From Rhipicephalus microplus (lineage: Eukaryota; Arthropoda; Arachnida; Ixodida; Ixodidae): a DNA stretch of 64,000 nucleotides. Made by a program: the position numbers and the translations under genes. Positions 1 to 12,984 of the stretch are shown here, in pieces. The first letter of the stretch is position 1. Every line of letters starts with the position of its first letter. The DNA lies in the NCBI RefSeq assembly GCF_043290135.1, contig NC_134700.1, positions 244,116,088-244,180,087 on the forward strand. The letters run 5' to 3'. The notes under the pieces are model-generated. The model did no database searches and was not told the origin of the DNA. It saw only the letters and a program-made list of their open reading frames with translations.

Positions 1-49
1 CACACACATACACACACACACACACACATACACACACACACACACACAC

Positions 50-118
<69 letters not shown>
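1..118. repeat. Compound (CA)n/(TA)n microsatellite
   Basis: The window opens inside a dinucleotide array. CA repeats with two ATA interruptions run to about position 49, then uninterrupted TA runs from 53 to 118. The left end is cut by the window edge, so total length is unknown. Confidence 0.97.
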
Positions 119-122
<4 letters not shown>

Positions 123-509
123 AGTGGATCCTCCGTGAGAGCAATAGCAACGGAAGTGTTTTTATTTCGACAGTTTCGGCCAGAGTCTGGCCTTCACATT
201 TAAATTATTTTGTGTGAAAAAAAAATGAAGAACAAGCTTCTGCGACACGCGAGACCTTACTTTAGCCCGCCACCATCTACACTAAAGCGACCGCCACCCA
301 AATACACTGAACCCTATGCTTCTAAGAAAACAAACACTCACCACACCACTAGCATAGCGCAGTTTTGGAAATTTCTCCGCCTTGTATGCTCTGCCCTCTC
401 TCTTTCCCCCCACCTTTTTCTGTCTTCTCTCAGTCTTCGCCGTTCTTTCTTCTTTTCTCATATTTCAGCACAAGGTATAAATGTGAGAATAAAACACGTA
501 CCCTCATTT

Positions 510-518
<9 letters not shown>
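119..518. other. Unassigned spacer between microsatellites
   Basis: I see no gene or recognisable repeat here. The open frames crossing it owe their length to the adjacent TA/TG array. Positions 370-460 are pyrimidine rich. Confidence 0.6.
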
Positions 519-590
<72 letters not shown>

Positions 591-610
591 GTGTGTGTGT
601 GTGTGTGTGT
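519..610. repeat. Compound (TA)n/(TG)n microsatellite
   Basis: A TA run (519-587) passes directly into a TG run (588-610). Both are uninterrupted. Open frames of alternating Ile-Tyr residues through it are artefacts. Confidence 0.97.
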
Positions 611-1744
611 TTCCAGACAGATTTTTCTGTTCTGTTTTTTTTCTTTTACTCCCTTATTCCCCACGTGTAGTGTAGCACACTGCACATAGGCTAGGTCACG
701 TCCTTAACATTCCATTATTCTTTCTCTCTCTGTTTCTAGGTAAAAAACAACAAAAAAGCACACAGTGTGTGCTATAATTACCAAAATCTTCTCGAATGTA
801 TCGCAATTGTGATTCACTTTAGTAATCACCGAAATACACCTCAATAACGTATATATCTTGATGGATATGGCGTAACACAGATAAGTAGGCGTAACACGCA
901 AGCAGCTGCGCACGTTTGTATGTCCCTTTCCAGCACGCCAGTACCACCAGATACTGTTTCTTATTTTTTAAAGACAACAGTCTTTCTTAGGGACCCTTGA
1001 CGCGGAAAGTTTGGTCTATCTATCTATCTGTATATTTGTCCGTTTGTCCACCTTTAACGGTACCTTCAAAGACACCAAACGATATCCCAAACGGCGGGAC
1101 CCAGCCGCAGCACCCACCAATGTTACTCAAGTTTTTGCGTTCATACTTGTGTGGTTATCAATTGAATAATTGAAATTGTCAATGATTGCGCATATCTGAG
1201 GAACCATACCAACACGTCAATATTCTGCATGTGCGCCTTTATACTAGAAAATGCATACATAAGTAATTCTAAAGACCGTAGCGTTTGTCACGCTGCGCTG
1301 ATAATGCAATGCTTGCACGAAAAGGCAAGTGCTTTCAACGCTTTGCTAAGACGAGACGTTGGTGGCACCTACCCGTCGCCTTGCGTTCTGCACCTTATCG
1401 CCTCCAAGACGGGCGTGCACGACGCGCGTTTCGTTTTCCAAGATAACTGCACGATAGCGCTCATGTATCACGTGTGACGTGACTCGATGCGCTCATTCGC
1501 CTTCGCTACCCGCTCGAGGCACTCTGACGCAGCGCCTCCATAATACCATTCACCAATTTTCTTGCGTCCAACATCAAATAAACGTTTTGTTCACTCTCTC
1601 CAGACGCACGGCTATCGTCTTTCGACGACATTTGCAGTGTAACATGCAGATACGGGACCAATTTTTGTACAGACTACATACTGTCATTAAAGTCTTGCTG
1701 ACAGAACATTTGTGTTCAACTAGCATCATTTCAACTAAATGCAT
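611..1744. other. Unassigned DNA, no supported gene
   Basis: An 82-codon open frame (1229-1477) and the start of a 164-codon frame (1479-1973) lie here. The second runs on through a SINE, and neither shows a domain or a convincing start. An AATAAA hexamer near 1579 is followed by T/C-rich sequence, which could be a decayed transposon 3' end. This cannot be settled by eye. Confidence 0.45.
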
Positions 1745-1760
1745 GGTTGCCCAGTCTTTG

Positions 1761-1997
1761 ATTGATTTGTGGGGTTTAACGTCCCCAAATCACCATATGT
1801 ATATGAGAGACGCCGTAGTGGAGGGCTCCGGAAATTTTGACCACCTGAGGCTCTTCAACGTGCGCCCAAATCTGAGCACACGGGCCTACAGCATTTCCAC
1901 CTCCATCGGAAATGCAGCCGCCGCAGCCGGAATTCGATCCCACGACCTGCGGGTCAGCAGCCGGGTATCTTAGTCACTAGACCACCGTGGCGGGGCT
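1761..1997 (-). mobile_element. tRNA-derived SINE (Ruka-type), minus strand
   Basis: Read on the minus strand this begins with a tRNA-like head (GGTCTAGTGACTAAG as A box, a GATCGAATTCC-type B box), then the GGAAATG/CCATCGG body and the tail ending near 1761. The element is near full length. Candidate target-site duplications of about 16 bp with three differences flank it (1745-1760 and 1998-2013), which supports LINE-assisted retroposition. SINEs have no protein; transcription would come from the internal RNA polymerase III promoter. The family name is from knowledge of tick SINEs and was not searched. Confidence 0.88.
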
Positions 1998-2013
1998 GGT
2001 TGCCTGGTCTTTC

Positions 2014-5000
2014 GCACAGCTTATGCTGGGGGAAACTCATTCGAAAGGCTGTAGACTTGCGAACCAGGAAGGATCGATAGAGCCAAGTTGCTTTACTTGA
2101 CCAGGACCAGAGAGTGACAGAGGGGCCCTGCAGCTTCGCCACAAAGCCACAATGTTTCTATTCATTCTGCTTGATGCAATAGACTACTTGATAGTGGTTT
2201 GGGGCGAAGACAGAAGCTTATTTCTCGAACGGAGCACGACGGACCGTGGATGAGGGAGTGAAAAGAACAGAGCGCAAAATCCACTGTGGAGGTGAGAAGC
2301 CATCTCTTCTCCACCACCGCTGCACGAATTCGTGCAAGCGATTGTTGAAATTCCGTGGCGCATGCGGCTAGACAACAGCACCCAGAGCGTCGAAAATCGG
2401 GCGAATAAAGGAAGCGCCGAAATGTCGCCGCGATGCGTCATTCCCTCACACGCAGGACTTCTTTTTATCTTTCTCTGAGGCTGGCAACATATACACAACG
2501 CCTATATGTACAGTCCTGGTCAAAACGAAGCAGGCCAAGCTTCCACATATTCATATGGGATAGTACACTGCGAACGTTTGCCCTCCACCCTTTGTACATC
2601 CATCATCTAGGGTTTCGCAAATACGTGCTTAAGAACATTGGGAGTTGTGAATGGCAACATATTCTGCAGTGTATAATACCTACGCGAAACAACAAAAAAA
2701 AAAGCGCTGCCTTCATCATTGTATAGCGACAACCACTGCTCAGAAAGAACGTACCGTCGCTCGTAAAGCTTTTTTTGAGAATTTGGGACTCTCTTTCTTA
2801 CTTCTTTAATTAATCCCACAGCTCGACAGGATTGCAGCTACGTCGGAAGCGTCCATAGCCTTCTGAAGGAAATAAAAACTTTTCCGGAGACTACCCTCAG
2901 CCTTTTGTTTCGTTAAAAAAGAAAGCGCAAACCCCATTTCTGGCTTCACGGCTCAGCCGGCCGATTCCCGCGTCCGCTTTACAAAAAAAATTACAATTTC
3001 CGCGAGTTCTCTTCTTTTTTTTTTCTCGCACTCTTTTCTCTGTTTTCCGTCTTAGCAGAACGAAGCTGCAAGGTTGCGTGCCGAGACCATTTTCATGGCT
3101 GCTTCTCGCAAGACATCCTAGAATCAAACATCCAGATCGGGCTTCGAGCGAGTAGCTTCTTTTGTTCTTTTCTACGGTCGTGCATTTGTTGAGCCGTATC
3201 CCGCTCAACCGCGCCTGCTGTTCTGGACTTTTTTTTTATCCCCATTTCATGGCGGCAGACGTATTCGCTCTCGATCTCCTTTCTTAAAGGACGAAATCAC
3301 CCGCAGGGAAGGCCGCGCCGTATATGCCCAATGCATTCCCCTCTGTACGCATGAACAGGCGCCGTCCTTCTTCACTTTTTTCACTTATGTCTTTTTTTTT
3401 TGACGTTCTTTGCGACGAAATGCCTTTCGACGCTTCGTAAAACTTTATACCTTTCGTACGGCTAAGTGGCGGAGTACTCTTTTATCGCAATTCGAAATGC
3501 TGGTTCATTTCGGAAAGCACTCGTTACGAATGAGCAGTCGCTGAGCTTTTCACACGTACTTTGCACGCTCCGTTTGAGTGAAACAGTCATCGTCGAGGTT
3601 TCGCTGCTGTAACGTTGCTTACGGGCAGGATGCTGGAGTTTGAAAGCGAGTGATAAGCTCTTCAGAGCACATATTCAGGTTCGCCGCGTGCAGATACTTC
3701 AAAGCAGGTCAGTGCGTGTGCGCAAAATAACGACTGGCGTGCCTTTGGCGGATCGTTTAAGGATGCTCCTCAGCCGCTCGACAGTGCGGGCAACTGTCGC
3801 AATTTTAGAGTCCCAAACTGCGATGGTTCTGAAGCCTCGTAACGTGCAATCTGAGTAATGTCACGGAATTACCACTACCAATAAACGCTATTGGATATTT
3901 GTAATCGGGATGTTCTCTTATCGGCTCTTTTTGGCGATCATTAGTGCCTGTCCTGACGTCATGGTCAACAGTAAGGCAAATTTAACAAATTTGTTGCTGG
4001 TACAGAACTTCGAGAAGAAAAATATCACTCTATTTCGTCCGCTTCGTCTTCCTTCTCGCGGTGTCCAGACACCTGAATTTTTCCTAAAAATCAGAAAAGC
4101 GTTTTAACAACCTACTTGCCGACTTTATTTTCTACAAACCAGTCTCAAACGGCAATGGTTGAATATACACGTCTCAAGTTCTCCATACATCAGTGCGCGT
4201 AGACCCGCTGCACAGCATACACAACTGGGTGATCTATGATCTCGTAACGTACCAACTCCCGTCTGCACCAATTTTTTTTTAATATACGCGTATTTTCGCT
4301 TCAATATAATGCGCTCCAGCGATTCTCATCAGTTCGATTCGTCTCTGTTCTGTAAGTAGAAGGTTGCGGAATTCCTAGCTTGCGGTTACGTTTTCATCTC
4401 ATCTACATTGCACGCAAGGATGAGTGCCCTTATTTTCTGCATTTCTCGTTGTGCTCCAGCTCTTTCATAAGTAAAGAACTGCACTAGTTGCGCTATCATT
4501 GAAGCAGCGAAATTATTGTTTGCTTCATTGTGTTCACGCCTGTGTCCATCCTCGGAACACATCGATAACAGTTTCCCCACGCAGAGTAGCCATTCCGCGA
4601 TTAGTATACGCCGGCTAAATTACCTGCCTTTCGATCAAGAGTTTTCTCTTTCCGTAGCTTTAAAAGCGGAAGACACTGCCTCCGTCCTTTCGGGCATGCA
4701 ACCACACTTGCGAAGCACGGCTTTGTGAAGCATCAAACGACGATTAGTTTATCGCTCAGGCGTACAACCTGCGCTTCTTCCGTTCTGTTCCCGAGCCATT
4801 ATACCGGCAGCGTCTAAAAAACTCCTCATCGTCGCCAAGTAAAGACATCAAACGAGCTTCCGGACGGGGACGACGTTGTAGAAGACAGCGTGCAGACACG
4901 CGAGCCATGGCGTGAGCCAATAAATTCAAGCGATGGATATAACATTATCCGGTCATTTTGAGCAGATAAGCATTGTCGATGTTTAGCTTTAATAGTGCGT

Positions 5001-5106
5001 CAGTGCTGTCGCTCGTCAAGCTCGGATACATGCAGGAAGGTGTCCGTCCCATACTTGTCTCCGTCATTAAGGCTAAAGTGTTTGCTTGGGCGTATTGGTG
5101 CGACAT
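2014..5106. other. Unassigned DNA, no supported gene
   Basis: Three kilobases without a recognisable gene or repeat. Open frames are short (105 codons or fewer), overlap on both strands and show no domain. A and T homopolymers of 8-10 bases occur at 2694, 2985, 3014 and 3389. Diverged host introns or old transposon sequence cannot be excluded. Confidence 0.5.
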
Positions 5107-5217
5107 ATTGGAAGGGAACAGCACGAAAGACGAGACATCAGGCAAAGATGGACACGTGCAATGTATGCGTCCATCTTTGCTCAGTCTCTCGTCTTTCGCG
5201 CTGTTGCCCTCCAATAC
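5107..5217. repeat. Imperfect inverted repeat (~50 bp arms)
   Basis: The left arm beginning TATTGGAAGGGAACAGC is repeated in inverse at the right end as GCTGTTGCCCTCCAATA. The interior AAAGATGGAC pairs with GTCCATCTTT across a short loop near 5155-5168. Arms are about 50 bp with scattered mismatches and small gaps. This fits a foldback element or a hairpin-shaped minisatellite unit. The wording (GCGAAAGACGAGA) resembles the minisatellite at 16.9 kb, so the two may be related. Confidence 0.8.
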
Positions 5218-6070
5218 GTAAATAAAGGACGTCGCATAGAATAGTTGCTAGCATAAACCATCGTTTCGAGCTGAACGATTAGTTTTTTGGTTCCTGCGTT
5301 TGCAATAGAACCTATGCAAACGTTCGAGGCTTCGTTGGGCTGGCGCAGCTGTCCTCGTGTACTGGTGACGCATACACAATTGACGTCTTGCAACTTTGTT
5401 CGTGTCGTAAGACGGTAACATTCCATTTCGCGCTGAATGTGCTCCTTCGCTTGGCGTGTGGTGGTACCGTCCTATTTGCAAAGTCCAACACTTCTCACCG
5501 TATATTCTGCATTGGACCAGCTAATGACACTCGAAACGACTGCGAGGACAATGTGCGTCTTTTTTTAGCAAAATTTTAATTCGTCGGAACTCATCATCAC
5601 ACATGTTGGATGACAGCTCTGTAGATCTTTCTACACGCTTCCCGCAGTGTACGGTAGGAACTGGTTAACGTCTGTTCCACGTTATAATTCAGAAGAATAG
5701 CTACGACCTACGAGAACGAAGCGGCTCAAGCGCCTGAAAAAGCACTGGGCTCCCGTAATTCATCTTTACAGAGGAGGTGAAAGAGAGGACCTATAACTTT
5801 GTAGATAATGTGACCCATCTATGCACATAGGACGACACGGCAGAATTATGCAACGAAGAGATCAGGTGCAAGTGCGAAACCGCAGTGAGTGGAACAACAA
5901 GAGTAAGTGACTCAAATGCAAGAGATAAATAAGAGTGTGAGATTAACACTCGCGCTGACTATGTTGATAGTACTGGAACAGTAGTATAACTTTATTGAAA
6001 CAGAATTTGTGACTTGCCTGCATGGGCCAGCGCCACCCAGGAGGCAGCTTGGAGGACGTGTCCGCTTGTC
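5218..6070. other. Unassigned spacer
   Basis: No gene is supported. A minus-strand 92-codon open frame (5912-6190) runs into the SINE and is fortuitous. The stretch from 5985 (AACTTTATTG) to 6070 looks like the edge of a dispersed repeat but cannot be classified. Confidence 0.45.
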
Positions 6071-7148
<1,078 letters not shown>

Positions 7149-8482
7149 AAGGTCCCTAGATGAAACAAGGTAGCGTCACTCATTGTTCTCGAGCCGTCCT
7201 CCTCACTCTCTCGATTACTCCTCTTTTTCTCTGATATCCGCGCCTGTAATTGGTGCATTACTTGCACGTGATCTTGCAAATGGCTGGTGGTGTTATTTAT
7301 TATTATGCAAGAGGTTCAAAACGAGTACGCATGCGCATATGGCTCCAGCCGGATTCTCGCCGTGACCAAAGACAAAATCGTAGCCAGAACATAAACTGAA
7401 GAGGAGGAGCGTTTCGGTGTGCGCTAAGTCGACCAAGATTGTTTCGCCATGCTCGTTCAATGCAACATCTGCGTTTTTCAGCAATGCTGCGTTGCCGTAA
7501 ACAACAGAAAATGGTTTCGCTCTCTTCAACTTACCTCGTGCTTTCCGAGATGAAGCGCACCTTGAAGTGCAACGTGTTCTGTGGTGCAACTATGAACCAT
7601 TTCACGCGAATGCTTTCGTGCAACTCCGTCAACGTATGTCGACGCGGATCTGCGAAGCGAGTTCACTTGTCGGTTTTTATTGAAACGCCAGGCGCGCGTC
7701 TAATGCGTGTCTAGTGCATGCCAGTTGGTACAAATACATGTGGGTATGCACGTATACAGAACAGCTGTAGGTTGTAATCAACGCACCTTCAGAAACATTT
7801 CACTCTTGACCAGTTCCCGCTTGAGCCGAAACGCGCTGCTTCGAGACACCTCACCAGTATAGAACTCTCACTTTTCAGGAAGTTCCCAGCACCGCATCAG
7901 AATCACTTGGCATCACGATTGTCCAAATGGGCACATTTAAAAAAAACGTCATCGCAGTGCTGCTGGACGAGTGTTCGTACCAGTCTGGTCGTAGTTTTTT
8001 TTCTTGCGTGTGCACAAGCCGGTTGTAATCAATCGTCACAACGTCACGCCCTGTGGCCACTTACAGGATCCAGCAAGAAGCACGTTCACTGTGTCACAGC
8101 ACGAACAAAACACAATCGGAGAAGTGGACTAGTTAGAACTGGACGAAATACCGCGGCCGTGGAACTAAAATGTACTACGCGAGACGCCATGGCTAGTGGT
8201 GTAAAGTATAGAACTGCCCAACGTTGCCGGTTGAGTAACGCACATCCCGCTTGCTCTTGTATTGTGCCGTTTATGTTCATAAAGGTAACTGTTTATTCTA
8301 CGTCTTATTTCGTTCCATTTTGTTTCATTTACATCTATTCACCGTAGCAACAGAACCCAAACATTCGCTTTTGGATGAAAGTTTTAAACCTTCTAGGGGG
8401 CGCTTCAGGCAAATAAGCGAGGAGGAAAAGGGAGGGTGTCGCTACCTTGGAAACTTGTTTCATCTAGGGACCTTAGGTTCAC
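7149..8482. mobile_element. Non-autonomous TIR DNA element, copy 1 (TA-flanked)
   Basis: The left end reads TA|AGGTCCCTAGATGAAACAAG and the right end is its inverse, CTTGTTTCATCTAGGGACCT|TA. The right TIR continues inward as GGAAAC and CTACC; the left has lost TTTCCAAG through the short direct repeat AAG. The ~1.33 kb interior matches the flanks of the 25.4 kb element piece by piece, which shows a genuine family. TA on both sides fits a TA target duplication as in Tc1/mariner-type elements, but the superfamily is not proved. No transposase is visible; the longest frame (146 codons, 7907-8347) has no recognisable domain. Confidence 0.88.
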
Positions 8483-11230
8483 AGAGATCGCGTCGTCATC
8501 TAGGCGCGGTAAAAGGACTTATACACCGACAGTGATCTCTTACGTAGTTTCGGCGCAACGCAGGCTTTTAATGCATTAGTGTGGCAAACTCTACGGTTTG
8601 TACATAGCACAGTGCACACTGATTAGGTTCGGTGACGAATTGCGCAACAGAAAAAAAAACTATGTTGCGCAAGTGTTCTCCTTAGAACAATATAGTAAAT
8701 GTACTTTGAGTTAATTACAGTATATCAGTCAATGCTTTCCACCAGCAGTCAAGTCAAGCTTTTATGACGCTGCAATATTTGCTTCGTGCTTCTCTGGTTA
8801 CATTCTACATCATCACTTAACTACCAGCGTTGCTAATTGAACTTTATTGACCATCTGCGAAATGTTTGGTGCGCGAAAAAAAAAAGGGCAAGGGGAAGGT
8901 TTGAAAGAGGCCAGACAGTTCGGTGTCCCAAACTATGGCATATACTACACATCTGGGAATTCCATACAAGCACATACAAGAAAATAAAGCCAGTGTGCAG
9001 AGATTCGGCAACCCTACATGGCATAAGTATACAAAATGGTGTTAACAATAAACAAACAAATTAATTATTATACTTACACATACAACAATACTGCAAAAAT
9101 TCACAAAATCACAAATGCACAAAATTAACACAATTAGCTGTTTCATATCATATATTACAATTTAATACTTCTATATTCGCACTTTGTATGCTTTGTATTT
9201 CACTCAGAGATGCGGAATCTACACCCGTACAATTTTTACGTCCCTAATTCGGCCGTAACTCGTAAAAAGGAAAAAAAAACGTAATGACTAGGAAGCCTAC
9301 AGACAAACTGAAAATTCTCTTCTCAGCCCGACGGCCCAGTCTGCCGCAAGGTGGCTTACCGTGCACGGCAGGTCCTTCTTTTTATTTCGTATGGATTCGG
9401 TGGTGAGACAGCGAGGCCATGTGAAAACGCTGAATCGCGGAAGCGCAAAGTGGCAAAAGGACTAGGAAGAGTGCAATGCCCGCGCGATCGCTCCTCCAGA
9501 GAGACCGCGCCCTCCATTATGACGGCAGGTGAATGGGCCAGTCCATCGTGGTGATATGCCCCGACCGCATTGCCCTCGGCTGCGATTCCAGGCGCCACTC
9601 ACGAAAGCGTTAGATTACGCCTTTCTTCGCTCACTGTGGCTGTAAATTATAGGTGCTGTTGGAGAGTGCATGACGCTTGCGTCGCACCGTCGCCCGTAAG
9701 TAATTCAGAAGACACGTGATAACCCTAGACGTTTCGCAAAAGGACACATGATAAGCCGCAGCAGCCTCAGAAAACGATACACCACACCAACGAAAGGAAA
9801 GGGCATCGTTGTTGCAGTGGTTCGATCACCTTCAAAAGGGAAGAGCTCAGAAACAAAATAGTCAGCACCACTCCGTGAGAATCATCGAGATTAAATCTCA
9901 TAAACCTTTAGTAAGGATATTCCGTTTCTCTTTTTTGCAAGTTTCTTCTGTGTATTTCTGTGTTTTGTCAGTGTTCGTCATCCGTTTTGCTATGTGGTGA
10001 TAGAAGTGTTCCATTGTACTATTGCATCTGCTGTCGCCCCCACCCCGCCCCCTGCTCGCTCGAAAGAGATAGAATCAGTCTTATTAAGGGATATGTCGTC
10101 TAAGTCGTCAAAATTCCAGATTAATGAAGTCATCTGCAGAACAAGTTTTATCAAGACAGAAAATCCTGCTATAAGGAGGTCTTCTTAAGACACTTTAAAG
10201 CGTCTTTTTTGTGATTTGCGTTGTTTACGAATATATTATCTTCGCCGTTCAGCAATACTGATTGAAGAAGTTAAGTTCAATAAGAATACAACTGTCATGG
10301 AACTTTAAATCCCGCTGTAAAGTGGACTTTGAAATGCCTGTTTTCTCGGCAAACAGCAGATCGCACGTCGTTTCTTCAATGCATGCAGAGACATGCACGG
10401 GCCGCCATGAAGCGAAATTCGAACTGCGCGCACCATCTCTCATTGCAATGAGGAAAGCATCGCTTAAAGTCGTGCGGTATTGACATTGCTTCAGAAATTA
10501 TGAGTGCTTCCAAAACTTTGCGTAATAGATTGTCAACGATAACCGTCTAACCTAATTCCTCCCAAGCTCTCGTGAATCTTGTATCCATCCAACCCATCCA
10601 TCCATCCAATCTTCGATACAAGTGCGAAGCTTGTATCCATCTGTGCAGCTGCTTCTGTTTCTGCAATGTGAGTTAGGTCGCCGATCTAGCATGTGCGGCG
10701 GTACGCGTCAGTCGTGTCTGCTTTTGCGTTATTTTGTGCATGTATGAAGATTCACAGAGACTATGGATGTAGCTGTGAACAAACTGTACTTCACTGCATG
10801 CACAACTTATGGGCCCGAATGCAAGTGCGTTTCTGTGGAGTGGGTGTTACGCTGACCGACGGTTAGACCTATGCCGTTGGATTTCTTACTGAGATAAGCG
10901 CGCCTCGTCTTGCGTGTGGAATACTCGCGCTGCTTCCTTTCTCTCTCTCTCTCTTTTTGTGCTGGAGTGATGTATGCAGCGCTTCGAGCTGCGATTACAT
11001 TTCTTTGGTTCTATGACTTCTGTGATAACCTCAGGTTACTTTGAAGATAAGGTAATGTTCAATGCGTTACACTCTGTATTCGAGAACCAGAGAGAAATTT
11101 TTAAAAAATTAATCAAAATAAAACGCGTTGCATTTCATCACGAGTTGCATGTGTGACATGTTTCAGTAGTGCGTAAATTCGAGCACAATTGAGAATTAAG
11201 GTACTGAAAAATAAATGTACATCATCTTTT
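8483..11230. other. Unassigned DNA, no supported gene
   Basis: Nothing in this stretch can be assigned. Open frames are 94 codons or shorter and lack domains. AT-rich sequence from 9060 to 9190 resembles a 3' untranslated region or LINE tail, and a short CCATC-repeat lies near 10590-10610. No exon structure could be built. Confidence 0.5.
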
Positions 11231-11421
11231 CACGCAGACGGCCTGGCTTCAATCCTCACTCAGACCCCGAAATTTCTGTGATTTATTTTATTTTCATCGT
11301 TCTCTGTTTTTCGGTCACCGCCAAGATGATTTTTCGCTCACAACCAACGACGGCCACGCCGACAGCGACGCCAACGTCGGAATTTCTGCCTATCGAGTTC
11401 TTTAACGATATCGCGTTAAAA
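11231..11421 (+). mobile_element. 3' part of a second SINE-like tick repeat
   Basis: A B-box-like GGCTTCAATCC at about 11242 is followed by TTATTTTATTTTC, a CGACGGCCACGCCGACAGC-rich middle, and the terminal wording CTATCGAGTTCTTTAACG then ATCGCGTTAAAA. I associate this end with a widespread tick SINE distinct from the Ruka-type copies. The A box and 5' end are not recognisable. Assignment rests on memory of the family wording. Confidence 0.55.
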
Positions 11422-11789
11422 CAACTGTCATGGAGGAGCAGATCCAGCCGCATATTTTGGTAGGGTGGTGGTGGTGTAGCTAGTAAAACTGGAGAACGGA
11501 GGGGGTGTCGTGACGCCTATTTTTATTATAATTACAATCACCACAAGAACTTCATCACAGCATAAGTACTGTTGATTTGACCAGCTTATTGGTCCCAATC
11601 AGTGTTGTCGACGGCAGACACTAATGTGAGGGAGGAGCTGACACAGGCTTTGTAGAATGGGGCGATCACCCTTATTACCCTCCCCTGTTCTTTTGGATCA
11701 GCCATTGATCTGACATGACAGCAATAGCGGTACGTTGTACGTTGTGGCAGAAAACACAGACGACGGGACCATAGGGATCTGCACAGGAT
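11422..11789. other. Unassigned spacer
   Basis: It begins with a GGTGGTGGTG stretch (11464-11475), a motif common next to tick repeats. No gene is seen. Confidence 0.4.
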
Positions 11790-12984
11790 GCAATAGGGCG
11801 CAATCGGTGGTTGGCGCATGCACACTCGGCTGATATGGTGGCGCCGTCAAGTAAACAAGCCTACAAGCTCTTTCCGTGCACAGTAAACTGCATAAATGGC
11901 TTTCGTATCTTTCCTGAAGCTATTGGAAAAATAAACACCCGAAATTTCCTGCACGCTTTTATTTTGTACAAATGCTTATTCACGGCTGATAGTGCCGGAA
12001 TCGTTGTGAGCGCTAAGTACCAGAAATGTTTAGCGCTTCCATAAATAACTGTGACAATAACTATGACAACATACCAACATATCGGTGCTTTTCTGCTTGC
12101 CGCTATATCTGTCCAGCGTTTTTCTTCAGAGCGTGTTGTATTAGCTCTACGGACTACGTAATGTAGCAGCGAAGTGGGCTAGTTTCAACGTACTCATGAT
12201 GGTCAGAGAAAAAAAAAGGACACCATAATCAAGGAAGTACACGACACAGTGCATGTGTTGCTTACTTCCTCGTTTTTCGTGGCCTTTTTTTTTTTGCGCT
12301 GACCGTCATGAGCTCTATCGATGCCACAGCACGTCCGCCCTCTGCCCACCCGAGCGAAAGTACGCTCCTAATCTTCTTCGAGAGAGTTCCTTTCTCTCTC
12401 GCCATTCTCGGCCTGGCGCAACCCACCGAGCTTCACTTTCGTCACTTCACCAGTCCACGTGCCTCAGATGGGAGCCCCCAGATGCGCCTGCTGTGCGCTC
12501 TTCGGGACAACTGAAACCATTCCGTGGGCACAGGTAGACCCTAATAGCAGCCGCTGTTATAAAGCCACTATTTACGCGTCGTTAAGCACTACTGTTGAAA
12601 AGGAGAGTCGGCTTGCTGCTCGGTGACGTGCCGGCAGCACCGATGCCGGCAAACTGATGCTGGCTTCCCAGTGACTAAGAGCAACCACTTACACAAGCAA
12701 AACAGACACATCTCGAGAACGCCAGCAAGCACCTCATCTTTTGGTCAAATGGTATAACGCCATGCGTGAAGTTTCTTCTCAGTTGAAGTGACCCCCTCGC
12801 CTCTGAGATGCTGACATACTTTCCTCGTTAAAAAAGGCGGCTAATGGGTGAATGATAGCTCTGGTTTCTTTCATGTTCCGGGCACGTTAGCATGCGCTTG
12901 CAGATGTCAATATAAACGTTCAGTTTTACGTACGTGGATGAGTTTGCGTACGCCCAGCTTCCACGTGACCAAAATGAGCGTGCA
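11790..12984. repeat. Tandem duplication, unit 1 (1195 bp)
   Basis: This unit is repeated immediately downstream. By eye I find only a 3 bp AGC indel near 12169 and substitutions near 11995, 12794 and at the start. The word GCAATAGGG opens unit 1 (11790), sits at the junction (12985) and recurs at the end of unit 2 (14177), as expected if the duplication arose by recombination at a short shared sequence. The open frames inside (94 and 68 codons) are present in both units but show no domain. Content is otherwise unrecognised. Confidence 0.95.
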
